From Haloterrigena salifodinae (lineage in GTDB: Archaea > Halobacteriota > Halobacteria > Halobacteriales > Natrialbaceae): a stretch of 64,000 nucleotides of DNA. The notes below the pieces were generated by a model that had not been told where the DNA came from, searched no databases, and saw only the letters and a program-made list of their open reading frames with translations. Position 1 is the first letter of the stretch. Every line of letters begins with the position of its first letter. The DNA is taken from positions 124,001 to 188,000 of the forward strand of contig NZ_RQWN01000005.1 of assembly GCF_003977755.1 (NCBI RefSeq). Reading direction: 5' to 3'. Both the position numbers and the translations under genes were made by a program. Positions 43,411 to 51,910 of the stretch are shown piece by piece.

Positions 43411-45396
43411 TCAGCTGTCGTCGGAGCTGTTGTCCGAGAGGTAGAGCGTCCGGTCGATGATGTCGACGGCCGCCTCACTCCAGCGCTGGACGGCGTCGCC
43501 GTCCGAGTCGGGGATTTCGATGACGATGCGGTTCCGACCGATCGTCACGTCGGCTTCGGGCGTCGCGTCGCGGTCGGCGAAGCTCCGCAGCTGGTACTGG
43601 AGCAGCCGTTTCGTCGAGCCGCTGATCTCGACGGTGTCCGTCTCGAATTCGTAGGTCAGGACGGTGTTTTCGCCGCCGTCGTCGCGCTCCGTGCCGTCGG
43701 AAGCAGATCCGTCGCCGCTCTCATCGGTCCCGTAGACTTCCGCCGAGACGTCGAACTGGTGGCTCGAGAGCTCCGGCGCCGGTGCCTCCTCGTTGATCGA
43801 GTCGACGGCCTCCTCGACCGTCACGTCCTCGAGGTCCTCGTCGTCGAACTCGAAGGCGGCCACGTCGCCGGCGAGCGGATCTGCCGCGTCGACAGTCGGC
43901 TCGTCGTTGGACTGCTCCGTCTCGTCGTCCGAAACGGCGTCGTCGACAGTCTCCAGACCGGTTGCGTCCGACTCGTCGCTTTCGTCGTCGGCGTCCGCCT
44001 CGGCCTCTTCAGCATCCGGTTCGTTCGTCTCAGTCTCAGCGTCGTCGAGTTCGAGGCCCGTCTCCGCCGTCGGCCGGTCGTCCGCAGCAGCGTCGTCGGC
44101 CTCGCTCTCGTCGGCCTCCGGCTCGAGCGCTTCGGCGTCGGTTTCGGTTCCGTCCTCACCGACAGTTTCGCCCTCGGCCGCACCGTCGTCCTCGTCCGAG
44201 CCGACAGCAGTGTCGTCCGTCTCGTCGATGTCCGCGTCGGCGTCGACCGAGGCCGCTTCGGGATCGTCGTCGTTCGACGCGTCGGCGGTCGTTGGCGCTG
44301 CCGATTCCCGCTCGAGATCGTCTTCGGCCGTCTCGGCCGGCGGCGCCGCCACAACGGAATCAGTTTCGTCGGCCTCGGACTCGTCGGCGGCCGCGGCTAA
44401 CGTATCCGTCTCCTCCGTCGCGGTCGAGTCAACCGGCCCGGCGGCGATGACCGCGTCGTCCCGCTCCGAGCCGTCGGTTAGCTCGCCGGCGATCGTCGGT
44501 CCCGGGTCGGCGATCGCGTTGCGATCGAGCCGAATCGCGTACCACGCCGTCCCGTCGGAGTGCGAGATGAACCGACCCTGGTTGCGTGCCGCCCGATCAT
44601 TCGGCGTCTCGTCGGTCGCGGCGTCGCTCTCCGTCGCCGCCTCGTGGCTGGAATCCGCATCCGGTTCGTCCGCCACGTCGGCATCGACGGTAGTATCGCC
44701 AGCGTCAGCGTCGGCAGCAGTCGCTGCCTCGGTTGGGGCCGTCGACCGTTCGTCGGCGAGAGCCGCTTCAGCCGCGTCCGTTCCGGGCGCCGTCGGGTCG
44801 GTCTCGAGGTCGGGAGACGGTTCGTCGACCCCGGAGACAGCAGCGCCGTTGGCCGACGTTTCGGCCCCGCCGGCGGCGGCTCGATCGGCAGCGCGAGCGT
44901 CAGCAGTTTCCGTTTTGACGCCGCCGGTACCGCGCGCCGCTCCCGCCGCGGTCTCGGCTCTCGTCGGACCCGTTTCGGCACCGGGAGCCGTCGCCGTCGT
45001 CGCGTCAGCGGCGGCGCCACCGTTCCCGTTGGGGGAGTGCTGGGCCGCCTGCTGCGGTTCTGCGGGCTGTGGCCCGCCGGCTGCTTGCGATCCCGGACTC
45101 TGTGTCGTCTGTGCTGTCTGGCCCTGCGCCTGTCCGGGGTTCGGGCCGGAGCTGATGGTCCCGCCGCTGAGGTGCAGCTGGGTCCCGCCACCGCCGCCGC
45201 GTCCGTTCGAAATGTTGTCCAGCGAGTGGCCGATATCCGTCAGATCGTCGTCGATATTGTCCTCCAGCTTGTCGATCTTGTCTCCGACGCTCCGTAACGC
45301 CAGCGCGACGTCCCACAGCACGACGACGCCGAAAAAGAGGAGCGCGAGGAAGACGGTGACGGCAGCTCCGCCGAGAAGCTCAGCATTGACTTCCAT
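43411..45396 (-). CDS. Membrane-anchored, extremely acidic low-complexity protein
   Basis: This is a 661-residue protein in three parts. Residues ~9-30 form one transmembrane helix (GGAAVTVFLALLFFGVVVLWDV), followed by a short coiled-coil-like helix KIDKLEDNIDDDLTDIGHSL. Residues ~65-530 are low-complexity sequence dominated by Asp, Glu, Ala and Thr, with a Gln/Pro-rich start. Residues ~540-661 form a compact domain ending VTIGRNRIVIEIPDSDGDAVQRWSEAAVDIIDRTLYL. The anchor-linker-domain design suggests a cytoplasmic domain tethered to the membrane by a long disordered acidic arm. I do not recognise the C-terminal domain. Confidence 0.75.
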   Translation of the reverse strand: MEVNAELLGGAAVTVFLALLFFGVVVLWDVALALRSVGDKIDKLEDNIDDDLTDIGHSLDNISNGRGGGGGTQLHLSGGTISSGPNPGQAQGQTAQTTQSPGSQAAGGPQPAEPQQAAQHSPNGNGGAAADATTATAPGAETGPTRAETAAGAARGTGGVKTETADARAADRAAAGGAETSANGAAVSGVDEPSPDLETDPTAPGTDAAEAALADERSTAPTEAATAADADAGDTTVDADVADEPDADSSHEAATESDAATDETPNDRAARNQGRFISHSDGTAWYAIRLDRNAIADPGPTIAGELTDGSERDDAVIAAGPVDSTATEETDTLAAAADESEADETDSVVAAPPAETAEDDLERESAAPTTADASNDDDPEAASVDADADIDETDDTAVGSDEDDGAAEGETVGEDGTETDAEALEPEADESEADDAAADDRPTAETGLELDDAETETNEPDAEEAEADADDESDESDATGLETVDDAVSDDETEQSNDEPTVDAADPLAGDVAAFEFDDEDLEDVTVEEAVDSINEEAPAPELSSHQFDVSAEVYGTDESGDGSASDGTERDDGGENTVLTYEFETDTVEISGSTKRLLQYQLRSFADRDATPEADVTIGRNRIVIEIPDSDGDAVQRWSEAAVDIIDRTLYLSDNSSDDS

Positions 45397-45670
45397 ATAT
45401 TGTACTCTCTAATCCGATAGGTCGTTCCGTATATAGTCCTTCTGCCGTAACACCAATATCCCTGGAGTGCTTCGGTCCGAAGACGGGCGTTACACGCTAT
45501 TTCTGGCGAGTACCCGTTTCCAGACTGACCGTTATTATCACAACCTGGTCATTAGATTACAGCTGTATAGACAACGTTGATAACTATCGTTATTTCGTGA
45601 GTGTTGTCTCGAACGAACGGTTCGGAACCTCCCTCGTCGCGACCGACCTACCGGCCCGGCGCGGATCCGA

Positions 45671-46327
45671 TCAGACGGTGAACCAGTCGGTCGGCGTCTC
45701 CCGATCCCTGAGTTCCCACCGCTGTTCGGCGACGCCGTCACGGACGCGAATCTCGACGACCGCGTCGAACAGCGGTTCGAAGAGGTGGACCGCTTCGTGG
45801 TCGCGATCGAGCGGCAGGTGGTAGTGACCCATCCCCTGGAGGGCGTCCACCCGCGACGTCGTCATGTGCAACAGTCGAAACACTTTCTCCGCCGTGTGTT
45901 CCTCGAGCAGCGCCACCAGCGAGTCGACGCAGACCCGTAGCTGGGACGGCTCGAGGCCGTCGGCGTCACCCTGAAAGCCGTCGATCGCGTTGGCGATCTC
46001 GATCCCCAGCGCCCCGAGCGGCGTGCGACCGCGCAGTTCGGCGTCCTCGCTTGCGGTGGGATCGAGCGCCGAGTAGTCGATCGTCCGAGCGGTCCCTTCG
46101 TCCGACTCGTCGTTCGCTTTCGCGAGCGACTCGCATCCGTCGGTTACGAACAGTCGATACCGCGCGCCGTCCCCCGTCTCGCCCAGCAGCCGATGACAGA
46201 GCGACGTGTGCACGTCGGCCGTCTCCGCGCCGACGAGCAAGACGTTGCTCCCGTCGCGCTTGAGTCTCGCAAGCGTCTGGGCAAAGTCGGCTTGCTCCAC
46301 CGCAGCGCCCCCTCGTTCAGTTGTCAT
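45671..46327 (-). CDS. DUF7504-like RecA-fold protein
   Basis: This is a 218-residue protein resembling the haloarchaeal DUF7504 group, KaiC/RecA-like folds without a functional Walker A. The first strand SNVLLVGAETADVHTSLCHRLL sits where a P-loop would be but has no GK[ST]. Later SQLRVCVDSLVALLEEHTAEKVFRLLHMTTSRVDALQGMGHYHLP looks like the RecA core with a Walker B-like strand. The C-terminus ends in a strand (VVEIRVRDGVAEQRWELRD). A regulatory or adaptor role rather than an ATPase is likely. The start MTTERGGAA follows an AT-rich promoter shared with the divergent gene. Confidence 0.7.
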   Translation of the reverse strand: MTTERGGAAVEQADFAQTLARLKRDGSNVLLVGAETADVHTSLCHRLLGETGDGARYRLFVTDGCESLAKANDESDEGTARTIDYSALDPTASEDAELRGRTPLGALGIEIANAIDGFQGDADGLEPSQLRVCVDSLVALLEEHTAEKVFRLLHMTTSRVDALQGMGHYHLPLDRDHEAVHLFEPLFDAVVEIRVRDGVAEQRWELRDRETPTDWFTV

Positions 46328-46453
46328 CCTTTTTATCGAGTCTCCGGTATTATAATAAATATTGTGGCCGGGATCCACCTACGCGACCACCGGGCGAATA
46401 ATAGCGATCGGTCCGATCACCCGGCTTTTTGTTCCGGCCGCCGTAGCTGAACT

Positions 46454-47218
46454 ATGGCCGATCCCGACGACGAACTCGCCGAGGCCGTCCGCGAACTCAC
46501 ACGGACGATCGAGGAACTCCGGTCAGAGCTCGAGTCGACCCGGCGCCGGCCGCCGTTCCGCCCGCCGGCGCCCCGACCGCCGACGCCTCGGGAACTCCTC
46601 GCGTTCACCGACGAGGTCGCGATTCCCGCCGCGATCGCGGCCCTCGAGACCAGCGTCCGTGCGCTCAAGGGCTTCCAGCGAGCCCTGCAACTCGCCCGGA
46701 CCGAACGGGACGTTCGCGACCGGACGACCGAAGCCACGCGGACCGCCGGGGAGCGCGCCGACGACCTCCGCCGATCGACGCTCTCCGGACTCGACACCGT
46801 CCTCGCCGAACTCCAACGGGCGGCGTCGGACGGCGACCTCCCCGCCGACGAGGGCGCTCGCGAGTTGCTCTCGGAGGCCCGCGAACTGCGCGACGACGTC
46901 GACCGGCGACTCCGGGACGCCGGCGACGACCTCGAGCGCCGATCGACCGACGCGACGGACGCCGTCCGAATCGATATCGAGGACGGCGACCCGCTCGACG
47001 GTGCGTCGGACGACGAGTCGGAGCCGGACCCGGGCGTCGACGTCGACGCCGAACTCGAGACCCTGAAGGATCAGTACGGCCGCGACGACGGTGCCGACGG
47101 TACCGACGATGATGCCTCCGGCGAATCCGATGGCGATAAATCCGCCGCTGATGACGACGACGCCGCTGCTGATGACGACGACGCCGACTCGAGCGAAAAC
47201 GGTTCCGACGCGGCCTAG
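46454..47218 (+). CDS. Conserved haloarchaeal coiled-coil protein
   Basis: This is a 254-residue protein. An N-terminal coiled coil (DELAEAVRELTRTIEELRSEL) and a Pro/Arg hinge (RRPPFRPPAPRPPTPRE) precede a helical domain (LLAFTDEVAIPAAIAALETSVRALKGFQRALQLAR). Another helix-rich charged section follows, and a ~70-residue Asp-rich tail ends the protein. No enzymatic motif is present. It is conserved in haloarchaea to my recollection but its function is unknown. Its stop overlaps the OB-fold gene on the other strand by four bases. Confidence 0.68.
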   Translation: MADPDDELAEAVRELTRTIEELRSELESTRRRPPFRPPAPRPPTPRELLAFTDEVAIPAAIAALETSVRALKGFQRALQLARTERDVRDRTTEATRTAGERADDLRRSTLSGLDTVLAELQRAASDGDLPADEGARELLSEARELRDDVDRRLRDAGDDLERRSTDATDAVRIDIEDGDPLDGASDDESEPDPGVDVDAELETLKDQYGRDDGADGTDDDASGESDGDKSAADDDDAAADDDDADSSENGSDAA

Positions 47219-47574
47219 ACCGGCTGGAACCGGTAGCCGTCCCAGTCCTGACTCTCCGGTTCGCGGATGCCGGCGCCGGGCTCGCGAAGTTCCTCGACGT
47301 GGACCGGTTCGACTTTGTCGCCGGTCTCAATCTCGTCGGTGGTCACCTGACCGAGCGCGCGGACCGACTCCCCGTCTACGTCGAACTCGACGATAGCGAG
47401 CGTGTTCGGCTCGCGAACGCCGGGCGGCGTCGCCGTGCTCGTCGTCCAGGTGACGACTTCGCCGGTATACTCGCTGAGATCGATCGTCTCTACCGGCTCG
47501 GTGCCGCCGGGCCCGCGGGGGTGGCCGGGGTAGCTGATCGAGCCATCTTCGTACTCGTAGGCTTCCATAGTCAT
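47215..47574 (-). CDS. OB-fold (DUF35-type) partner of thiolase
   Basis: This is a 119-residue DUF35-family OB-fold protein lacking the usual N-terminal zinc ribbon: no CxxC pair is present. The strand pattern ETIDLSEYTGEVVTWTTSTATPPG, then TLAIVEFDVDGESVRALGQV and KVEPVHVEEL fits the OB fold. In archaea such proteins bind thiolase and bridge it to HMG-CoA synthase, channelling acetoacetyl-CoA into mevalonate. The start overlaps the thiolase stop (ATGA), so the pair is translated together. Confidence 0.83.
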   Translation of the reverse strand: MTMEAYEYEDGSISYPGHPRGPGGTEPVETIDLSEYTGEVVTWTTSTATPPGVREPNTLAIVEFDVDGESVRALGQVTTDEIETGDKVEPVHVEELREPGAGIREPESQDWDGYRFQPV

Positions 47575-48731
47575 CGTGCCGCCTCCATGATGGTGGTGAT
47601 AACGCAGTTGCCGAAGCCGCCGACGTTACAGCAGAGGCCGACGTCCGCGTCGACCTGCCGCGGTCCGGCTTCTCCCATTAACTGTTCGTAGATCTCGACC
47701 GCCTGTGCAACCCCGCTGGCGCCCAGCGGATGGCCTTTCGACTTGAGTCCGCCGGAGGTGTTGATCGGCAGTTCGCCCGTGTCGCGCTCGGTGTAGCCGC
47801 TCTCGACGAGTTCCCACGCTTCTCCTTGCTCAGCGAAGCCCAGCCCCTCCATCTGGAGGAACTCGAGGATAGTGAACATGTCGTGGAGTTCGGCGACATC
47901 GATATCGTCGGGGCCGTAGCCGCTCATCTCGTAGGCGCCCTCGCCGCTCTCGACGACGCCGCCCATCACGGTCGGATCCTCTCGTTCGTGGACGACGTGG
48001 GTGTCCGTGGCGCCGTCGATGCCCGAAATGACGACGTAGTCGTCCGTGTACTCCTCGGCGACGGATTCCGGACAGAGCATCAGCGCCGCGGAGCCGTCCG
48101 TGATCGGACAGAAGTCGTACAGCCGGAGCGGATCGGCGACGATCGGCGACTCGAGGGCCGTCTCCTCGTCGATCTCCTTCTGGAACTGCGCGTTGGGGTT
48201 GTCGACGCCGTTCTTGTGATTCTTGACGGCCACCTTTGCCAGACTGTCTCGCGGCGCGTCGAACCGCTCGAGGTAGTGGCGGGCGGTCAGCCCCGCGAAC
48301 GACGGGAGCGTCACGCCGTGTTTGTACTCCGCCGGATGGGTCAGCGACGCGATGACGTCGGTCGCTTCGCCGGTCGTCCGGTGGGTCATCTTCTCGCCGC
48401 CGACGAGCATCGTCATGTCGCTGGCGCCGCTGGCGACCGATTGCCAGGCGGCGTAGATCCCCGCGCCGCCGCTGGAACTCGTCTGGTCGACGCGCTGGGT
48501 GTACGCCGGCATCGCGTCGATGTCGTGGGCCAAGGCGTTGGGAATTCCGGTCTGGCCCTCGAACTCGCCGCTGGCCATGTTCGACACGTACAGGTGGTCG
48601 AGGTCGCTGGCGTCGACGCCGGAATCCTCGAGACATTCGAGGCCGGCCTCCGCGAGGAGGTCGAGGACCCACTCCCCCTCGCGTTGCCCGAACTGGGTCA
48701 TCGACGCACCGATGATTGCAACACGTTCCAT
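47571..48731 (-). CDS. Thiolase-family protein (acetyl-CoA acetyltransferase-like) with Ser at the nucleophile position
   Basis: This is a 386-residue SCP2-type archaeal thiolase. The fold is clear: MERVAIIGASMTQFG at the start, AELHDMFTILEFL with the catalytic His, SKGHPLGASGVAQ with the Claisen His, and GLCCNVGGFGNC near the C-terminus. The position of the acyl-accepting Cys, normally in a CASGG context, reads S85-S-S-G-G (RVDQTSSSGGAG). If this alignment holds, the standard covalent intermediate cannot form on Cys. It could be a hydrolase-like or degenerate thiolase, or use Ser. The OB-fold partner gene overlaps. Confidence 0.87.
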   Translation of the reverse strand: MERVAIIGASMTQFGQREGEWVLDLLAEAGLECLEDSGVDASDLDHLYVSNMASGEFEGQTGIPNALAHDIDAMPAYTQRVDQTSSSGGAGIYAAWQSVASGASDMTMLVGGEKMTHRTTGEATDVIASLTHPAEYKHGVTLPSFAGLTARHYLERFDAPRDSLAKVAVKNHKNGVDNPNAQFQKEIDEETALESPIVADPLRLYDFCPITDGSAALMLCPESVAEEYTDDYVVISGIDGATDTHVVHEREDPTVMGGVVESGEGAYEMSGYGPDDIDVAELHDMFTILEFLQMEGLGFAEQGEAWELVESGYTERDTGELPINTSGGLKSKGHPLGASGVAQAVEIYEQLMGEAGPRQVDADVGLCCNVGGFGNCVITTIMEAAR

Positions 48732-48847
48732 AACCTAGGAGACTCGAGTCATCGATTTATAAGGTGGGGTTAGGCCACCGACGTCGCGACGTCATCGTCG
48801 GGGACCGAGCCGGGAAGAAGAGAGATCGAGCGTCCGTCGCCGTTCGA

Positions 48848-50149
48848 TCAGGCCGATTCGGCTGCCGCCGTCCGCAACTCGCTGGCCCGCGAGCGCGCCT
48901 GCGAGACGATCGCCGGCCGAGCTTCAAAGGAGACGACGACGTCCTCGTCGCCGTAGGCGACTTCCTCGACGTTGGCGTTGTCGTGGAGCCACGAGACGAC
49001 GCTCATCGTGTCGTCGGTCATCGGCAGGAGGAGGCGCTCTTCTTCCCAGTCGGGCAGTTCCTCGTCGATGCGCTCGAGCAGGGCGTCGACGTTCGTCCCG
49101 TCCCGGCCACTGACGGCGACGGGGTTCGGGGCGAGCGCAGACAGGGCGTCGCGCTTCTCTGCGAGCTCCTCGTCGTCGACCTTGTCGATCTTATTCAGCA
49201 CCGTCACGATCGGCGCCTCGTTGCGCTCGTAGAGGGTGTCGTGGCTGGTGACGAGCTTCTCGTGGATCTCGTTGATGTCCTCGCTGACGTCGACGACGAG
49301 CAACACCAGATCGGCTCGGTAGACGGAGTCGAGCGTCGACTTGAACGACTCGACCAGCCAGTGGGGCAGATCGCTGATGAAGCCGACGGTGTCGGTCACC
49401 AGCACGTCGCGGGGCTCGATGTCCGCGCGGCGGGTCGTCGTTCCCAGCGTCGTGAACAGTTTGTCCTGGGATTCGGCGGTCGCGTCGAGATCCGGATGGA
49501 GGTCCTCGTTTTCCTCGACCGTGAGGTCGTCGGCGAGCCGGCGCAGCAGGGTCGACTTGCCGGCGTTGGTGTACCCCGCCAGCGCGACCAGATCGAAGCC
49601 GGAGTCGCGCCGACGCTCCCGGCGGTGTTGCTCGGTCTGCTCGATCCGCTCGAGCTCGTCTTTGATCCGGCTGATCTGGTCCTTAATGTCCTGCTCGCGG
49701 CTCTCGTCGTACTCGCCGAGCCCCATGAAGCCGGGGTGTTCCTCGCGTTTGGCGAGGCTCGTCTTGGCCTCGGCGCGGGGCAGTTCGTACCGAAGTTCGG
49801 CCAGTTCGACCTGGAGCTGGGCTTTGCGGGTCTGGGCGCGCTGCCCGAAGATCTCGAGGATCAGCGTGAACCGGTCGATCACCTCGACGCCTTCGGGGAG
49901 CAGTTGCCCGAGGTTATACGTCTGGTAGGGGCCGAGCCGGTTGTCGAAGATGACGGTCGTCGCGTCGGTCGCGACGACTTCGTCGGCGAGTTCCTCGGCT
50001 TTCCCCTCGCCCAGCTGGAGGGCGGGATCGGCCTTCCGCGACTGGGTGATCTCACCGACGACGGTGTACCCCGCGGCCGCGGCGAGGTCGCGGATCTCAC
50101 TCGTGTCGGGCGTTCCCGAATCGACGCGCTTGGCGATGATTGCTCTCAT
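48848..50149 (-). CDS. hflX: GTPase HflX
   Basis: This is a 433-residue ribosome-associated GTPase. The N-terminal HflX domain (AAAAGYTVVGEITQSRKADPALQLGEGKAEEL) and a coiled coil (AQLQVELAELRYELPRAE...) precede the G domain. G1 is AGYTNAGKSTLLRRL, G3 is DTVGFISDLPHWLVESFKSTL and G4 is LNKIDKV. HflX splits or rescues stalled ribosomes in bacteria; archaeal members are also ribosome-linked. The C-terminal ~70 residues form the small HflX extension. The gene is single and divergent from the FUN14 gene. Confidence 0.94.
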   Translation of the reverse strand: MRAIIAKRVDSGTPDTSEIRDLAAAAGYTVVGEITQSRKADPALQLGEGKAEELADEVVATDATTVIFDNRLGPYQTYNLGQLLPEGVEVIDRFTLILEIFGQRAQTRKAQLQVELAELRYELPRAEAKTSLAKREEHPGFMGLGEYDESREQDIKDQISRIKDELERIEQTEQHRRERRRDSGFDLVALAGYTNAGKSTLLRRLADDLTVEENEDLHPDLDATAESQDKLFTTLGTTTRRADIEPRDVLVTDTVGFISDLPHWLVESFKSTLDSVYRADLVLLVVDVSEDINEIHEKLVTSHDTLYERNEAPIVTVLNKIDKVDDEELAEKRDALSALAPNPVAVSGRDGTNVDALLERIDEELPDWEEERLLLPMTDDTMSVVSWLHDNANVEEVAYGDEDVVVSFEARPAIVSQARSRASELRTAAAESA

Positions 50150-50535
50150 GCGGGTGGAAAGACGTGCTCGTAGCTCTTGCTCGGAGAAGAAGGCTCGAGA
50201 CGACGTGAGACGGGTCGCTTGGCGACCCGACGGCCCGTTGGTCCCACGGGCTGGGTACGGCGGCTCGATACTCGCGACCGCGGCTGCCCGATCGCGCTAC
50301 GGATGGCGGTCGAACACCTCCGTTACTGTTCGACGGATACGGCACATACCCGACCGTACGCCCCCGACGGTCTTGAATCCCGTGGCGCGTCCACAGGCCA
50401 TGCGGCGGAGTCGACGCGCCGGAACGCGACTCGATCCGCAGCGAGCAGCGCGTCGCAGATCGAAGCTGACGTCAGCTATCAAGAATATCACGAAGCCATA
50501 ACAGTCATTGGAGACGACCCGAATACGACACCGTG
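50150..50535. other. Intergenic region upstream of hflX with a hairpin
   Basis: No gene is supported in these 386 nt. CGGGTCGC-ttg-GCGACCCG (50211-50229) is a perfect 8-bp stem with a three-base loop, followed by a weaker GCCCGT/ACGGGC stem. AT-rich sequence at 50470-50500 (ATCAAGAATATC) is the likely FUN14 core promoter. Confidence 0.5.
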
Positions 50536-50847
50536 ATGCTAGACGTCGATCCGACGGGGCTGGGCCTCGAGTTCGGGGGCAGCGCGGTCGTTGGTGGGGT
50601 GCTCGGATTCGCCACGAAACAGATCGCGAAAGTGCTCGCGATCATCGTCGGCGTCGAGTTGATGGCCTTTCGCTACCTCGAGTCCCAGGAGATCGTCACA
50701 GTCGACTGGAGCCGCCTCTCCGCGGGACTGCTCAAGACGGGCGACCGCGCCCAGGAGGGCGTTCACTGGCTCGTGTCGGCGCTCTCGATGGTCTCGGTTG
50801 GGGCCGGTTTCGCCAGCGGTTTCCTGATCGGTTACCACCGCGGGTGA
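50536..50847 (+). CDS. FUN14 family membrane protein
   Basis: This is a 103-residue FUN14-family protein. The pattern is GGSAVVGGVLGFATKQIAKVLAIIVGVELMAFRYL, a polar middle (WSRLSAGLLKTGDRAQEG) and a C-terminal hydrophobic segment VSALSMVSVGAGFASGFLIGY. Gly-rich small-residue helices typical of FUN14 are evident. Homologues are mitophagy receptors in eukaryotes; in archaea the function is unknown. ATG 50536 is used; a GTG immediately upstream is also possible. Confidence 0.9.
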   Translation: MLDVDPTGLGLEFGGSAVVGGVLGFATKQIAKVLAIIVGVELMAFRYLESQEIVTVDWSRLSAGLLKTGDRAQEGVHWLVSALSMVSVGAGFASGFLIGYHRG

Positions 50848-50874
50848 GAAGGCCGCACCGCCCGCCGGAACGTC

Positions 50875-51600
50875 CTACCGCGTCTTCAGGTCGTCCTTGT
50901 CTTTGATGATCTCCGTCTCGGCCTCGCCGCTGGAGTGTTCGTTGACGACGTCGTAGAAGTCGTTTTGCATCCCCGCGGGGAAGGTGATGACGCCGACCCA
51001 CGAGCCGTCGGCCTGCCACTCCTCGCGCTCTAAGTCACCGAACTGGCGGACCTGCGCCTGCGCGCTGCCGGCGTACTCGGCGGGGATCTGCACGGCGATG
51101 GTCACCTCCTCGAATCGGATCGGAATAACGGGACGCAGGTCGTCGAGCGCGTCGTCGACCTGGCTCTCGACGGGTTCCATCGGATCGACCGTGAACCCGG
51201 CCTGCTCCAGGGCGTTCTCGATGCGCTCGGGCGGGTGGGGCGCGTTGTCCATCTGGGGGTTGACTGCGTTGCGCGCGATGGTGTCAATCAGTTGCTTGCG
51301 CTTCTGTTCTTGCATCTCGCGGCGCTGATCGGCCGTGATCTGGATCTCCCCCTCCTTGATCACTTCGGGGATGATCTCGAGGGGATCCGTCGTGTCGAAG
51401 ACCTTCTCGAGGTCGTCCTCGGCGGGACGGTCGCCCCGCGACGCGTCCTCGAAGACGTCCTCGGCGGCGATCACGTCCTCGAGGTCGCCGTCGAACTCGT
51501 CGCGTTTGATCTCCAGTGCCGCGTCCGGGTCTACGAGCACCTCGAAGCGCGCCCCGTGTGACTCGAGTCGCGCCGTCACCGCCTCGTCGAGCGATATCAT
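50875..51600 (-). CDS. sdo1: Ribosome assembly factor SBDS (SDO1)
   Basis: This is a 241-residue SBDS protein, which helps mature the large ribosomal subunit (release of aIF6 with an EF-2-like GTPase). The three-domain pattern is present: an N-terminal FYSH domain (RFEVLVDPDAALEIKRDE ... VFEDASRGDRP), a helical middle domain (ITADQRREMQEQKRKQLIDTIARNAVNP) and a C-terminal ferredoxin-like domain ending in the SGEAETEIIKDKDD tail. The start MISLDEAVTARLES is the family N-terminus. It begins the archaeal SBDS-proteasome-RNase P gene neighbourhood. Confidence 0.94.
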   Translation of the reverse strand: MISLDEAVTARLESHGARFEVLVDPDAALEIKRDEFDGDLEDVIAAEDVFEDASRGDRPAEDDLEKVFDTTDPLEIIPEVIKEGEIQITADQRREMQEQKRKQLIDTIARNAVNPQMDNAPHPPERIENALEQAGFTVDPMEPVESQVDDALDDLRPVIPIRFEEVTIAVQIPAEYAGSAQAQVRQFGDLEREEWQADGSWVGVITFPAGMQNDFYDVVNEHSSGEAETEIIKDKDDLKTR

Positions 51601-51910
51601 ATCGGTTGCTTCCCTCGCCAATGAAAAGAGTGTTTCCCGATATCACGGCGCGGGTTCCGGGTTCGACCCCGCTTCGAACCGGCGACAGCCGGTCGTCCGG
51701 TCGGTCGAAACGAGCCGCCGCTCGCGAGCGCCGCCGCTGAGCGGGTACGGATCCGGTCGTCCATCGGGCGCGGGTGGAGGTAGACGGTGAATAGTTCGCA
51801 CGCTCACGCGCACAGATTGAACGGGAAAAGCGAATCGTTCCGTGGGTCGAACCCGTCGTCGTCGACGCGCGGGACGAAGGCGGTACTCGAGTCGAAATCG
51901 AGCGAGTCGG
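51601..51910. other. Intergenic region between psmA and SBDS gene
   Basis: No gene, tRNA or clear structure is supported in these 310 nt. A GC-rich stretch near 51650-51690 contains GGGTTCGACCCC, a tRNA-like T-arm, but no acceptor or anticodon arms can be drawn around it. Confidence 0.4.

Noticed and set aside
43793..45412. Long plus-strand frame (about 539 codons) rich in Ser and Ala
   Set aside because: It mirrors the low-complexity acidic linker of the minus-strand gene. The minus-strand product has a membrane anchor and an ordered C-terminal domain, whereas this one has neither.
51640..51700. Possible tRNA because of GGGTTCGACCCC
   Set aside because: No acceptor stem, anticodon arm or D-arm can be folded around the T-arm-like sequence.
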